From positions 248,001 to 312,000 of the forward strand of contig SCRT01000012.1 of the NCBI GenBank assembly GCA_004298465.1: a stretch of DNA of 64,000 nt, in the 5' to 3' direction. The number at the start of each line of letters is the position of its first letter. The stretch's first letter is position 1. The position numbers and the translations under genes are program-made. This DNA is from Nevskiaceae bacterium. GTDB lineage: Bacteria; Pseudomonadota; Gammaproteobacteria; Nevskiales; Nevskiaceae. The notes below the pieces were generated by a model. That model made no database searches and was not told the DNA's origin. It saw only the letters and a list, made by a program, of their open reading frames with translations. Positions 1 to 8,997 of the stretch are shown in pieces.

Positions 1-903
1 CGCTGGCTGCAGCAGCAGGGGCGCACCGTCTGTCGAGATGATCGTCCCCTGATTGGCGGTGACCGGCACGTTGATCACGATGCCCGGCGTGAAATCGGGG
101 ACCGCAACGGGATTGGGGGCCACCGGCTGCGGCGGCGTCACGACGACGTTGTAGTACGACGGGGCGCCGGTCGTGCCTGTTGCCGGCAGGGGCGACAGGT
201 TAAAGTCGCCGTTGCTGTCGGCAACGGTGGATTTGAAGGTCAAGCCGCTGGCATCTTCCGCATAGACCACTGCGCCAGCGCCCGTCGTGCCGAGCGCGCC
301 GGTGATGAACCCGGCGGTATCCTGCACGATCGCATGCAGCACCGGCTTGAGGATGTATTGTCCGCTGTTGCCAGCGTTGACCACCGAACGGCAGGCGTCG
401 AAATCGACCATGACGCCAACGGTGTTGCCGGCATTGACGGTGAACGGACCGATGACCTTGAACCCGCTCTGCTGGGCGCTGGGGGTCTTGAGGGCGTGGG
501 TCGCACCATCTGGGGTCACCACGTAGTTGGCTGGCGTGCCGCCGGTGCCCGGCGCATTGGCAGCCAGGATCAGCCGCGTCTGGTTGTAGGTGCCTGCAGG
601 CATCGGGATCGGGCCGAGGTTTGCAAACTTGCCGTTGGTCAGATCAAGCAGGTTCTGTTGGATCGGCTTGTCAAGCGTCAACGTGTAAGGCGCGGCCCCG
701 TTGCCAGTGACTTCGATCCCGGCGATCGTTACCACGACCTGCTGGAATTGCCCGCCACAGGCCGGCGCATCCGTCAGCGAAAAGGAGGCAGTTCCTCCCC
801 CTGTTCCCGCGGAGCCGCCACCGGAGCAGGCGGCCAATGCCAATGTCAGTCCAGCTGCCAGGCCGGAGCAAAGAATACGGGCAAGCTTCCCTTTCATTCT
901 CAT
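1..903 (-). CDS. DUF4382-type lipoprotein, 3' end cut by window edge
   Basis: An uninterrupted minus-strand frame of 301 codons runs from an ATG at 903 off the left edge of the window. A GAGG ribosome-binding motif lies just upstream; a second in-frame ATG at 897 is possible. The N-terminus is a lipoprotein signal peptide with lipobox LAAC and the lipidated Cys at about residue 26, followed by a Gly/Ser linker. The next ~150 residues (FSLTDAP start, then alternating beta-strand-like segments) resemble the DUF4382 domain of bacterial surface or periplasmic lipoproteins. A second beta-rich segment rich in Thr, Pro and Val follows, like a carboxypeptidase-regulatory or Ig-like fold. The function is unknown. 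The stop codon is outside the window, so length and C-terminus cannot be judged. Confidence 0.75.
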   Translation of the reverse strand, partial: MRMKGKLARILCSGLAAGLTLALAACSGGGSAGTGGGTASFSLTDAPACGGQFQQVVVTIAGIEVTGNGAAPYTLTLDKPIQQNLLDLTNGKFANLGPIPMPAGTYNQTRLILAANAPGTGGTPANYVVTPDGATHALKTPSAQQSGFKVIGPFTVNAGNTVGVMVDFDACRSVVNAGNSGQYILKPVLHAIVQDTAGFITGALGTTGAGAVVYAEDASGLTFKSTVADSNGDFNLSPLPATGTTGAPSYYNVVVTPPQPVAPNPVAVPDFTPGIVINVPVTANQGTIISTDGAPLLLQPA

Positions 904-1119
904 TGCCTCATGGTTGCAGACGAGAGCCAAGTATCTGTTCGGATGCTGAATGGGACCTGAACATGTTTCGCCGGTTTTTATGCGCCGGATCATCCATTCA
1001 GCACGGATCGGGGCGGGTTCTGCGGGTGGATAAACCTGGCCAGGAGACCCGGGATTGCGGGCCGCACGCCCGCCACTTGGCCCGCGCAGGGATGCGCGGG
1101 ATCTTCTGGTGCAAGGGAT

Positions 1120-1207
1120 TGGTGCCTAGGGAGAGACTCGAACTCTCACGGGGGGTTGCCCCGGGGGATTTTGAGTCCCCTGCGTCTACCGATTCCGCCA
1201 CCCAGGC
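1120..1207 (-). tRNA. tRNA-Leu(CAA)
   Basis: Read on the minus strand, the sequence folds as a class II tRNA. A 7-bp acceptor stem (GCCTGGG with CCTAGGC) is followed by A and an encoded CCA. The D arm contains GGCGGAATCGGTAGACGC. The anticodon stem is GGGGA/TCCCC with loop CTCAAAA, giving anticodon CAA. A long variable arm and T loop TTCGAGT complete the fold, typical of tRNA-Leu. It lies alone upstream of queA in the opposite orientation. Confidence 0.95.
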
Positions 1208-1344
1208 GCGAGTACTTGCGCAAGCGGTGAATTATAGCGATTGGCCAAGGGCGAGTCTGCAGGCGGGTGGCGTCGGGTGCATCATGTCGCGCCCTCGGGC
1301 TTGACGGGTGTCGAGTCCCCATCCTCTTTCCACGAGTGTTGCCG

Positions 1345-2403
1345 ATGCTGCGTTCGGACTTCGATTACGCGTTGCCGCTGGAATTGATCGCCCAGCATCC
1401 GCCGGAAGTCCGGGGCACGAGCCGCTTGCTGTGCGTGGATGAAGCGGGCTTGCGCGACCGGCACATGGGCGAATTTCCAGCCGAGCTGCGGGCGGGCGAC
1501 CTGCTGGTGCTGAACGACACGCGCGTGATTCCGGCGCGCCTGCATGGCCGCAAGGCCAGTGGCGGAAAGGTCGAGGTGATGATCGAGCGCTACACCGGCA
1601 CGCACACGGCGGTGGCGCAGCTGCGCGTGTCCAAGAGCCCGCACGCCGGCACGGAACTGGTGGTGGACGGCGCGCGCCTCGCGGTGGAAGGCCGCGAGCA
1701 CGACATGTACCGGCTGCGGCTGGTGGCAGGTGCGGACAGCTTCGATGCGCTGCTGGCGCGTGCGGGCGAAGTGCCGCTGCCGCCCTACATCACGCACACG
1801 CCGGATGCCGCCGACGTGGCGCGTTACCAGACCGTGTACGCAAAAAATCCCGGCGCGGTGGCGGCGCCGACGGCGGGCCTGCATTTCACGGAAGCCCTGC
1901 TGCAGCAGGTGCGCGATCGCGGCGTGGACATCGGCTTCACCACGCTGCACGTGGGCGCCGGCACGTTCCAGCCGGTGCGGGAAGACGATGTCTCGCATCA
2001 CCACATGCACAGTGAACGGGCTTTCGTGTCGCCGGCGCTGGTGGCGCAGGTGCAGGCGGCGCGCGCGCGCGGCGGGCGCGTGGTGGCGGTGGGTACGACG
2101 GTGGTGCGCTCGCTGGAAGCGGCCGCGGTGGGCGGCACGCTGCAGCCGTTCCACGGGGAAACCGACTTGTTCATCGTGCCCGGCTTTGAATTCCACGTCG
2201 TCGACGCGTTGCTCACGAACTTCCACCTGCCGCAGAGCACGCTGCTGATGCTGGTGTGCGCGTTCGCCGGCTACGACCGCATGCTGGCCGCCTACCGCCA
2301 CGCCGTGGCGGAGGAATACGCGTTCTTCAGCTACGGTGACGCGACGTGGCTGCCGTTTCGCTGCGACTCGAAGAACGCGATGAAGCGGTCTTCCAGCCAG
2401 TAG
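1345..2403 (+). CDS. queA: S-adenosylmethionine:tRNA ribosyltransferase-isomerase QueA
   Basis: QueA transfers and isomerises the ribosyl moiety of SAM onto preQ1 at position 34 of target tRNAs, forming epoxyqueuosine in the queuosine pathway. The 352-residue product starts with MLRSDFDYALPLELIAQHP, the normal N-terminus of the family, so the ATG at 1345 is preferred over an in-frame upstream start at 1267. Family blocks NDTRVIPARL, AAPTAGLHFT, LHVGAGTFQPV and NFHLPQSTLLMLV are all present. The C-terminus keeps FFSYGDA but then carries an unusual tail of about 17 residues. That tail is encoded within the 73-bp region overlapping the 3' end of the convergent hydrolase gene. No tgt gene follows, unlike the common queA-tgt-yajC order. 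Confidence 0.95.
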   Translation: MLRSDFDYALPLELIAQHPPEVRGTSRLLCVDEAGLRDRHMGEFPAELRAGDLLVLNDTRVIPARLHGRKASGGKVEVMIERYTGTHTAVAQLRVSKSPHAGTELVVDGARLAVEGREHDMYRLRLVAGADSFDALLARAGEVPLPPYITHTPDAADVARYQTVYAKNPGAVAAPTAGLHFTEALLQQVRDRGVDIGFTTLHVGAGTFQPVREDDVSHHHMHSERAFVSPALVAQVQAARARGGRVVAVGTTVVRSLEAAAVGGTLQPFHGETDLFIVPGFEFHVVDALLTNFHLPQSTLLMLVCAFAGYDRMLAAYRHAVAEEYAFFSYGDATWLPFRCDSKNAMKRSSSQ

Positions 2404-3392
2404 CGCAAGCCCCCGCGCGGCCCGGCCGCGATGAAGCCGACGTGCCCGCCGTGCGTGCAGGTCTCCAGCCGCACGCTGGGCGCCAGCGCGGTTTCCGGCG
2501 GCGTGATGTCGGGTGCCATGAAAGGGTCGTCCAGCGCGTTGACGATCAACGTGGGGCGCGCGATGGCGCTCAGGAACTGCCTGCAGGATACGCGCGCGTA
2601 ATAGTCGCGGGCATCGGCAAAACCGTTGAGCGGCGCGGTGTAGGCGTCGTCGAAGGCGAAGAAGTCGCCGGCGTGCAGCGCGGCTTCCAGGTCCGCTTCC
2701 GGCGGCATGAGAGGCGCGCCTGCAGCTTGAAACTTCCGCCGCAGCATGTCGCGCAAGGCGCGCAGCAGATAGTTCTGGTAGTGGCGTGCCAGCCCGTGGC
2801 GCAGGTGTTCCGCACAGGCCGCGAGGTCGAACGGCGCACTGCCGGCGGCCGCGGCGCGCAGCGGCGATGCGGCGCCCTGCTCGCCCAGCGCCTTCAGCAC
2901 CACGTTGGCGCCGAGCGACCAGCCGGCGGCGTAGAGGTCCGCGTGTGGGTCGCGCGCCTTCAGCACCGCGCAGACGTGGTGGAAATCCGCCGTGTCGCCG
3001 TGGTGGTAGGCGCGGGCGAGACGATTGGGCTGCGGCCCGGCGCCGCGCAACTGCAGGATGGCGGTGCGCCAGCCGCGCGCCGCGAGCGCATGTCCCAGGC
3101 CCAGCGCGTACTTGGACGCCAGGCTGCCGCCGAGGCCGTGGACCATCACCAGCAGCGGCCCGCTGCGGCGCGTTTCCGAGCCGTCGATCCAGCCGAGGTC
3201 GACGAAGTCGCCATCCGCGAGTTCCAGCCGTTCGCATACCACGGCCGCAGGCGGGCGCGGACGAAAGAACGTGGGCGTGACGGTCTGCAGGTGGGCATTA
3301 CGCAGCAGCGGGTGCGGCTTGAATGTTCCCCCTGCGATCACGCCGTGGGGCCGGGTGGTTACCTGAGCGGTTTTTGTGTCGATGTCATCCAT
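2331..3392 (-). CDS. YheT-family alpha/beta hydrolase
   Basis: This is a 353-residue cytoplasmic alpha/beta hydrolase of the YheT (COG0429) type. The N-terminal block NAHLQTVTPTFF is characteristic of the family. The oxyanion/HG region is HGLGGS, the nucleophile elbow is GWSLGAN with Ser at about residue 159, and the acid and base lie in DDPF and HGGHVGF near the C-terminus. The substrate is unknown; family members act on small esters or amides. The start ATG at 3392 shares its A with the TGA stop of the upstream DUF4232 gene (TGATG), so translation is probably coupled. It is therefore the fourth gene of the crcB-led fluoride operon. Its last 73 bp overlap the 3' end of queA tail to tail. Confidence 0.85.
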   Translation of the reverse strand: MDDIDTKTAQVTTRPHGVIAGGTFKPHPLLRNAHLQTVTPTFFRPRPPAAVVCERLELADGDFVDLGWIDGSETRRSGPLLVMVHGLGGSLASKYALGLGHALAARGWRTAILQLRGAGPQPNRLARAYHHGDTADFHHVCAVLKARDPHADLYAAGWSLGANVVLKALGEQGAASPLRAAAAGSAPFDLAACAEHLRHGLARHYQNYLLRALRDMLRRKFQAAGAPLMPPEADLEAALHAGDFFAFDDAYTAPLNGFADARDYYARVSCRQFLSAIARPTLIVNALDDPFMAPDITPPETALAPSVRLETCTHGGHVGFIAAGPRGGLRYWLEDRFIAFFESQRNGSHVASP

Positions 3393-3949
3393 CAGGATTC
3401 CGTGGGGGTGGTGCGCAGCGGCAATACGTGCAGGCCGGCGCATACGCTGGAGATTGCGGGCACCACGACACCGCCGGTAGCGGTGCCTGCGCCGGGCGGG
3501 GTGATGCGCAGCGCCGCCATGGCGGGACACGGCGCGTTGCCGTGCGGGATCACGCTCCAGGTGACGGCAAACCACAGGCCCTGGCCGGGTTGCACGACTC
3601 GAGTGGCGGCATCGCCGTCCGGGACGAGATAGCTGCGTGTGGCGCGGGTTGCCGGAATCGCCGCAAGCGCCGCAAGCGGCTTGCCGCCGACGTCCAGCGC
3701 GCGGACTTCCGGGTAGCCGCCGAGGCTGCAGGGCCGTGGAGAAGCATTCGTGTAGCGGAACGCAAGAGCGCGGTGCCCCATGCCGGCGTCCCGGCCCGCG
3801 GGGTCGAGCCGCAGTCCTGCGGCGGTACATGTGGCCGGGGTGGTGTCGGGCGCCGGTACCTGCGGCAGCGGCGCGCACGCGGCGGCGAGCGTTGCGGCGG
3901 CAAGACCGGCTGTTGCACAGGCGCGGGCTACTGGCATTCCACCATCCAC
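3392..3949 (-). CDS. DUF4232-like exported protein
   Basis: This 185-residue protein begins with a hydrophobic signal segment ending in a lipobox-like LAAAC, so it is probably a periplasmic lipoprotein. The A at -3 makes the lipobox non-canonical. The mature part contains LAFRYTNASPRPCSLGGYPEV, a hallmark of DUF4232 (beta-sandwich domain of unknown function), followed by VVQPGQGLWFAVTWSV and two further Cys. The likely start is the ATG at 3949 or the ATG at 3937. Both overlap the end of the DUF190 gene, and the stop overlaps the next start by one base. It is thus translationally embedded between the DUF190 and hydrolase genes. No role in fluoride handling is known to me. Confidence 0.7.
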   Translation of the reverse strand: MDGGMPVARACATAGLAAATLAAACAPLPQVPAPDTTPATCTAAGLRLDPAGRDAGMGHRALAFRYTNASPRPCSLGGYPEVRALDVGGKPLAALAAIPATRATRSYLVPDGDAATRVVQPGQGLWFAVTWSVIPHGNAPCPAMAALRITPPGAGTATGGVVVPAISSVCAGLHVLPLRTTPTES

Positions 3950-4245
3950 GTCACGATGTGGCCAGGCGCAAGGTGTGGCTTGATGGTTTCGATGGCGGCA
4001 TCCACCTTGTCGGGGTCATCGTAGAACTCCAGCACCAGTGGCAGGTCGGCAGTCAGTCGCAGCAGGTCGCTGGCGTGGATCGCGCCGTGGGTGCTGAACC
4101 CGGCGACGCCGCGGAAAACCGTCATCGCGCGGATGTGGTGCTCGTTGTGCAGCAGCTTGAACAGTACGTGGAACAGGTTGCCGTCCTGTTTGTCGCGCCG
4201 GCCTTCGGTGATGTAGACGCGTGCGAGTTTCACGGTTTTTGGCAT
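3928..4245 (-). CDS. DUF190 family PII-like protein
   Basis: This is a small 105-residue protein of the DUF190 family, which adopts a PII-like ferredoxin fold. Recognisable blocks are KLARVYITEGRR at the N-terminus, LFKLLHNEHHIRAMTVFRG in the middle and DLPLVLEFYDDPDKVDAAI towards the end. DUF190 genes very often sit next to crcB, and here only 40 bp separate it from crcB on the same strand. A GGAG ribosome-binding motif precedes the ATG at 4245. It probably modulates the fluoride channel or senses a ligand, but that is inference from its constant linkage with crcB. Confidence 0.85.
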   Translation of the reverse strand: MPKTVKLARVYITEGRRDKQDGNLFHVLFKLLHNEHHIRAMTVFRGVAGFSTHGAIHASDLLRLTADLPLVLEFYDDPDKVDAAIETIKPHLAPGHIVTWMVECQ

Positions 4246-4285
4246 CGCAATCTCCAGTGGAAGCCCGGCTACAGCAAGGGTGGCC

Positions 4286-4660
4286 TCACGTCAGTCGCGC
4301 GAGATAGAAACCGATGAACGCCGCCGTGATCCCCAGGCCCACGGAAGCCGCCACGTACAGGACCGCCTTGCCGGGCGCACCCTGCTGCAGCAAGACCAGC
4401 GTTTCCATGCCGAACGTAGAGAAGGTGGTGAAGCCGCCCAGCCCACCGGTGAGGATACCCGTGCGCAGCGCCGGCGAGATCACGACGCGTTCCAGCGTGA
4501 CCGTGGCCAGGTAGCCCATCAGCAGGCAGCCGATCACGTTGATGCACAGCGTGGCGGCCGGGAAACTGCGGCCGGCGATGGACTGGATGAAGCCGGTGAG
4601 CGCGTAGCGTGCCCAGCAGCCGAGGGTACCGCCGATGGCGATGGCGATATAAGTGGGCAT
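4286..4660 (-). CDS. crcB: Fluoride ion channel CrcB (Fluc)
   Basis: The gene encodes a 124-residue, four-helix inner-membrane protein. Fluc proteins assemble as antiparallel dimers that pass fluoride out of the cell. The sequence shows the family pattern: IAIGGTLGCWARY at the N-terminus, the Asn-containing CINVIGCLLMGY helix, and the Gly/Phe-rich GGLGGFTTFSTF segment that forms the Phe box and Na+ site. The ATG at 4660 gives the canonical N-terminus and has AGGA about 10 nt upstream; an in-frame upstream ATG at 4732 would add a non-family leader. A fluoride riboswitch lies ~195 bp upstream, which strongly supports the assignment. DUF190, DUF4232 and yheT genes follow in the same direction. 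Confidence 0.95.
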   Translation of the reverse strand: MPTYIAIAIGGTLGCWARYALTGFIQSIAGRSFPAATLCINVIGCLLMGYLATVTLERVVISPALRTGILTGGLGGFTTFSTFGMETLVLLQQGAPGKAVLYVAASVGLGITAAFIGFYLARLT

Positions 4661-4835
4661 GTCATGTCCTGATGGGTGCCGGGAGGCACAGGTCATGGCG
4701 GGCGGCGGCGGGCCGGTCGCCACAGCATTCACGTCCCGGGCGGAGCTGAGGTTCCGAATGTGCAGGAGCAGGGTTCATGATCGGCATCCGATATGGGAAC
4801 GCGGGATGCCCGGTGCCCTGTATGGCAGCCACGCA

Positions 4836-4932
4836 CCTGCGCCCCGGTGAAGGGGGCAGGCATCATCAGCCGTCACGGCGGTTCGCCCGAGGAAGCGGGC
4901 TGGAGGAATGCCATCTCCGGTACGCGATTCTA
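4836..4932 (-). promoter_or_regulatory. Fluoride riboswitch (crcB motif) upstream of crcB, with -10 box
   Basis: On the minus strand, 4918 to 4856 carries the fluoride aptamer. P1 is GGAG/CTCC closing loop ATGGCATT. An inserted GCCCG/CGGGC hairpin is followed by the conserved ACCGCC strand. P2 is GCCG/CGGC, then CTGATGATGCC, whose ATGCC can pair with loop GGCAT as the pseudoknot. Immediately downstream a CCTGC(4860-4856)...GCAGG(4840-4836) hairpin with an inner CCCC/GGGG stem overlaps the 3' end of the aptamer and could be the alternative fold. No T-run follows it, so control may not be by classical termination. A TAGAAT -10 box at 4932-4927 lies 9 nt before the aptamer. Confidence 0.92.
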
Positions 4933-5014
4933 CTCGCCTGTCCGATCGGGATGCGTCGTTCGGGTTTTCGTGCAACCGCTTCATCGCGTTGCGCAGCAGG
5001 ATTCCAGGTATCAA

Positions 5015-5641
5015 TTACAGCCCGGTGGTGTGGCCAGTTTCGTTGAGGGTGCGCACGGCCAGAACATTCTCGATGCAGGTCAGGACATTGAGGGTGCACG
5101 GCGCCTGTTGGATGGACCAATAGCGTTGCAGTGGCAGCCCCAGCGCGTGCAGCAGGAGTACGCGGTTCACGCTGTCGTGCGCCACCACCACGACCGTTTT
5201 GCCGGGATGCTGGCGCAGGATGTCATGCAAGGCGCGTGTCGCGCGGGTTGCCACGGCTTCCAAGGTTTCGCCGTCCGGGATGACGGCTCTGTCCGGTTGA
5301 TCGCGCCAGCACATCCATGCGTCCGGCCATCGGGTCCGGACTTCCTCGTGGGACAGGCCCTGCCATTGTCCGTAGTCGATATCGAGGAACCCTTCGGAGG
5401 GTTGTGGAATGCGGCCAAGAGGTTCGCCGATCGCGCGGCCGGTTTCCACGCAACGACCCAGCGCGCTGGTGTAGATGGCAGCAGGTTGCCACTCGTGTGC
5501 GACACGGTCGCGCAGCGCCTCCGCCTGGCGGTGCCCAAGGGAGGTCAGCGGAAACTCGATGCGTCCACGAAATCGTGGTGGGGTGATGCCTGCCACGTGG
5601 CCATGGCGGACCAACAGACAAGTCGTGGTGTCATTTGGCAT
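5015..5641 (-). CDS. Histidine phosphatase family protein (CobC/phosphoglycerate-mutase-like)
   Basis: This 208-residue cytoplasmic protein belongs to histidine phosphatase branch 1. The catalytic RHG motif is in CLLVRHGHV near residue 13, the second conserved Arg is in SALGRCVETG, the general acid region is DIDYGQWQGLSHEEV, and the second catalytic His is in VVAHDSVNR. The pattern resembles CobC (alpha-ribazole phosphatase) and related small-molecule phosphatases, but no cobalamin genes are nearby, so the substrate is open. The ATG at 5641 is chosen because the catalytic motif should lie close to the N-terminus. It lies 147 bp after the CFA-synthase-like gene on the same strand and could share its riboswitch-controlled transcript. 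Confidence 0.85.
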   Translation of the reverse strand: MPNDTTTCLLVRHGHVAGITPPRFRGRIEFPLTSLGHRQAEALRDRVAHEWQPAAIYTSALGRCVETGRAIGEPLGRIPQPSEGFLDIDYGQWQGLSHEEVRTRWPDAWMCWRDQPDRAVIPDGETLEAVATRATRALHDILRQHPGKTVVVVAHDSVNRVLLLHALGLPLQRYWSIQQAPCTLNVLTCIENVLAVRTLNETGHTTGL

Positions 5642-5788
5642 GTGAGGCCTCGGAGTGATGCATGCTGGCGGCACGGCCAACGGAAGCGCCGCTTACTGCG
5701 GAGCAAGCGGTCGGTCAGAGGTTGAATTCCTCACCGTCAGGGCGATCCAGGGTCAGAGCGGGTCGATAAAGGCGCGGCGGCGGTGGGA

Positions 5789-7042
5789 TCACGCGGAATG
5801 CGCTGCGATCATGGACTCCGACCGCGGGCCACCAGTTGGCAGCCCCGGCTCGCTGGTGTAAAGGTGTTCGCGCGTCAACGGCAGCGGCAGCGTGCCGTCT
5901 TCCCGCGGCTTGCCGGCCAGGATCTGGTGCAGCGAGATCCACCCGCGTTCGAACGACAGCGCCGACCCCGCCATGTAGACGCGCCACACGCGGTAGGCCT
6001 GCTCGCCGACGAGCCGTCGCGCTTCGTCGGCGTGCGCGTCGAGCCGCTCCACCCATTGCCACAACGTCTTGGCGTAGTGCGGGCGCAGGCATTCCACGTC
6101 GCGGATCTCGAGGCCGAGCTTGCCCATTTCGAGCTGCGCTTCGGCTACGTGCACGAGCTCGCCGTCCGGAAACACGTAGCGGTCGATGAAGTCGTTGATG
6201 CCGGAATTCATCCCCTGGCCGTTCATCCACGATGCCGAGATGCCGTGGTTGAGGACTAGCCCGCCGGGCTTGAGGTGGCGGCGGATCACATCGAAGTAGG
6301 TGGGCAGGTTCTTGCGCCCGACGTGCTCGAACATGCCGATGCTGGAAATCTTGTCGAACAGCAGATCGGGTTCCAGGTCCCGGTAGTCCAGCAGACGGAC
6401 TTCACAGCAATCTTCAAGCTTGCGTGCGCGGATCTGTTCGCGGACGTAGTCGTGCTGCTGCTGGCTGAGCGTGATGCCCATGCAGTGTGCCCCGTAGTGT
6501 TGCGCGGCCCACAGGATCATGCCGCCCCAGCCGCAGCCGATGTCCAGCAGGCGCTCGCCGCGCTGCAGGCACAGCTTGCGGCAGATGTGGTCCAGTTTCT
6601 GCTCCTGGGCCTGGTCGAGCGTGTCATCGGGGTTGTGGAAATAGCCGCAGGAATACACCCGGTTGCGGTCCAGCCACAGCCCGTAGAAATCGTTCGAGAC
6701 ATCGTAATGGAACTGGATGGCCTTGCGGTCGCTGTGGCGGCTGTGCCGCCCGCTGAACCATTTTCGGCGTACGCCGGCAACACTCGTCTGGCCGAGCGAC
6801 AGCACCAGCTCGACGGCATCGCGCAGCGTGCCGTGGATGTCGATCAAGCCTTCGACGTAGGCGGTGGCGATCTTGCCGACACTTGGGTGCAGCAGCTGCT
6901 TCAGGGCCGCTGGCGAACGCAGGTCGATCGTGACCCGCGGCTGGACGGGCCCGATGTGTTCGCCATTCCACAGCTCGATTGCCAGCGGCAATGCCGGGGC
7001 GGCGTGTTCCACCCACGACGACAGCGCGGTGGCGGCGGTCAT
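5789..7042 (-). CDS. Cyclopropane-fatty-acyl-phospholipid synthase family methyltransferase
   Basis: The 417-residue product is a class I SAM-dependent methyltransferase of the CFA synthase family, which adds a methylene bridge across cis double bonds of membrane phospholipid acyl chains. Visible family blocks are FHYDVSNDFYGLWLD, the catalytic-region YSCGYF (Cys at about 132), the SAM-binding LDIGCGWGG, GITLSQQQ, SIGMFEHVGRKN, and FIDRYVFPDGEL. The start ATG at 7042 has GGAGAG upstream and overlaps the stop of a 24-codon leader ORF (ATGA). A fluoride riboswitch with terminator and promoter lies directly upstream, an unusual control for this family. Some family members make other alkylated lipids, so the exact product is not certain. 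Confidence 0.9.
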   Translation of the reverse strand: MTAATALSSWVEHAAPALPLAIELWNGEHIGPVQPRVTIDLRSPAALKQLLHPSVGKIATAYVEGLIDIHGTLRDAVELVLSLGQTSVAGVRRKWFSGRHSRHSDRKAIQFHYDVSNDFYGLWLDRNRVYSCGYFHNPDDTLDQAQEQKLDHICRKLCLQRGERLLDIGCGWGGMILWAAQHYGAHCMGITLSQQQHDYVREQIRARKLEDCCEVRLLDYRDLEPDLLFDKISSIGMFEHVGRKNLPTYFDVIRRHLKPGGLVLNHGISASWMNGQGMNSGINDFIDRYVFPDGELVHVAEAQLEMGKLGLEIRDVECLRPHYAKTLWQWVERLDAHADEARRLVGEQAYRVWRVYMAGSALSFERGWISLHQILAGKPREDGTLPLPLTREHLYTSEPGLPTGGPRSESMIAAHSA

Positions 7043-7113
7043 GTCGGCTCTCCGTACGAGCCGGCAAGCCGGCATGCGGGCTGGATGGGGAGCGAAGCCA
7101 TGTGATCGTTCAT
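7039..7113 (-). CDS. 24-residue leader ORF overlapping the CFA-synthase gene
   Basis: A minus-strand ORF starts at ATG 7113 with a strong GCAGGAG ribosome-binding site 7 nt upstream. It encodes 24 residues and stops at a TGA that overlaps the ATG of the CFA-synthase gene by four bases (ATGA). It lies between the fluoride-riboswitch terminator and the main gene. No known peptide is recognised. The strong Shine-Dalgarno sequence and coupled stop/start suggest that it is translated and helps load ribosomes onto the downstream gene. A role as a regulatory leader peptide is possible but not shown by the sequence. Confidence 0.5.
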   Translation of the reverse strand: MNDHMASLPIQPACRLAGSYGEPT

Positions 7114-7158
7114 GGAAGATCTCCTGCGAACATCTCAATGGCACGCGGCTGACCGATA

Positions 7159-8615
<1,457 letters not shown>

Positions 8616-8724
8616 AGGCCCGTTGCGCCACGGCGCCGTGCTTGACTTGCATCGTTGAACGCCCGTTAAATACGCGCCTTCGCACGCTGCTGCGAACCCC
8701 CGCGCCCCCGGGCCGGCCATGCGG

Positions 8725-8800
8725 GGCCAGGTAGCTCAGTCGGTAGAGCAGGGGACTGAAAATCCCCGTGTCGGCGGTTCGATTCCGTCCCTGGCCACCA
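8725..8800 (+). tRNA. tRNA-Phe(GAA)
   Basis: This is a 76-nt cloverleaf with acceptor stem GGCCAGG/CCTGGCC, A discriminator and encoded CCA. The D arm is AGCTCAGTCGGTAGAGC. The anticodon stem is GGGGA/TCCCC with loop CTGAAAA (anticodon GAA). The T loop is TTCGATT. It lies 109 bp after serS on the same strand. Confidence 0.96.
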
Positions 8801-8997
8801 ATATTCCGGAAATCAACGGTACTACGTGCGGGTGGCGTTTGGTTTGACTGGCGTTTTTTGAAGCCGCCGACAAGGATTGCCGGGAAAATAGCGGCGAACG
8901 CGGGTAAAAAGCACTGTAAGAGCACCCGTGGCCAGAGCCGCATGTAGAGTGCTGGAATACACTGCGGCTTCGATCAGGTTGCCTGTTCAGGCTCTTT

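Noticed and set aside
1120..1207. tRNA-Leu as an integration site of a mobile element
   Set aside because: No integrase gene, no repeated tRNA 3' end and no foreign block next to it.
1282..3237. A 651-codon minus-strand frame across queA and the hydrolase gene
   Set aside because: The composition is Arg/Ala/His-rich with no domain. The true genes in other frames have full family motifs.
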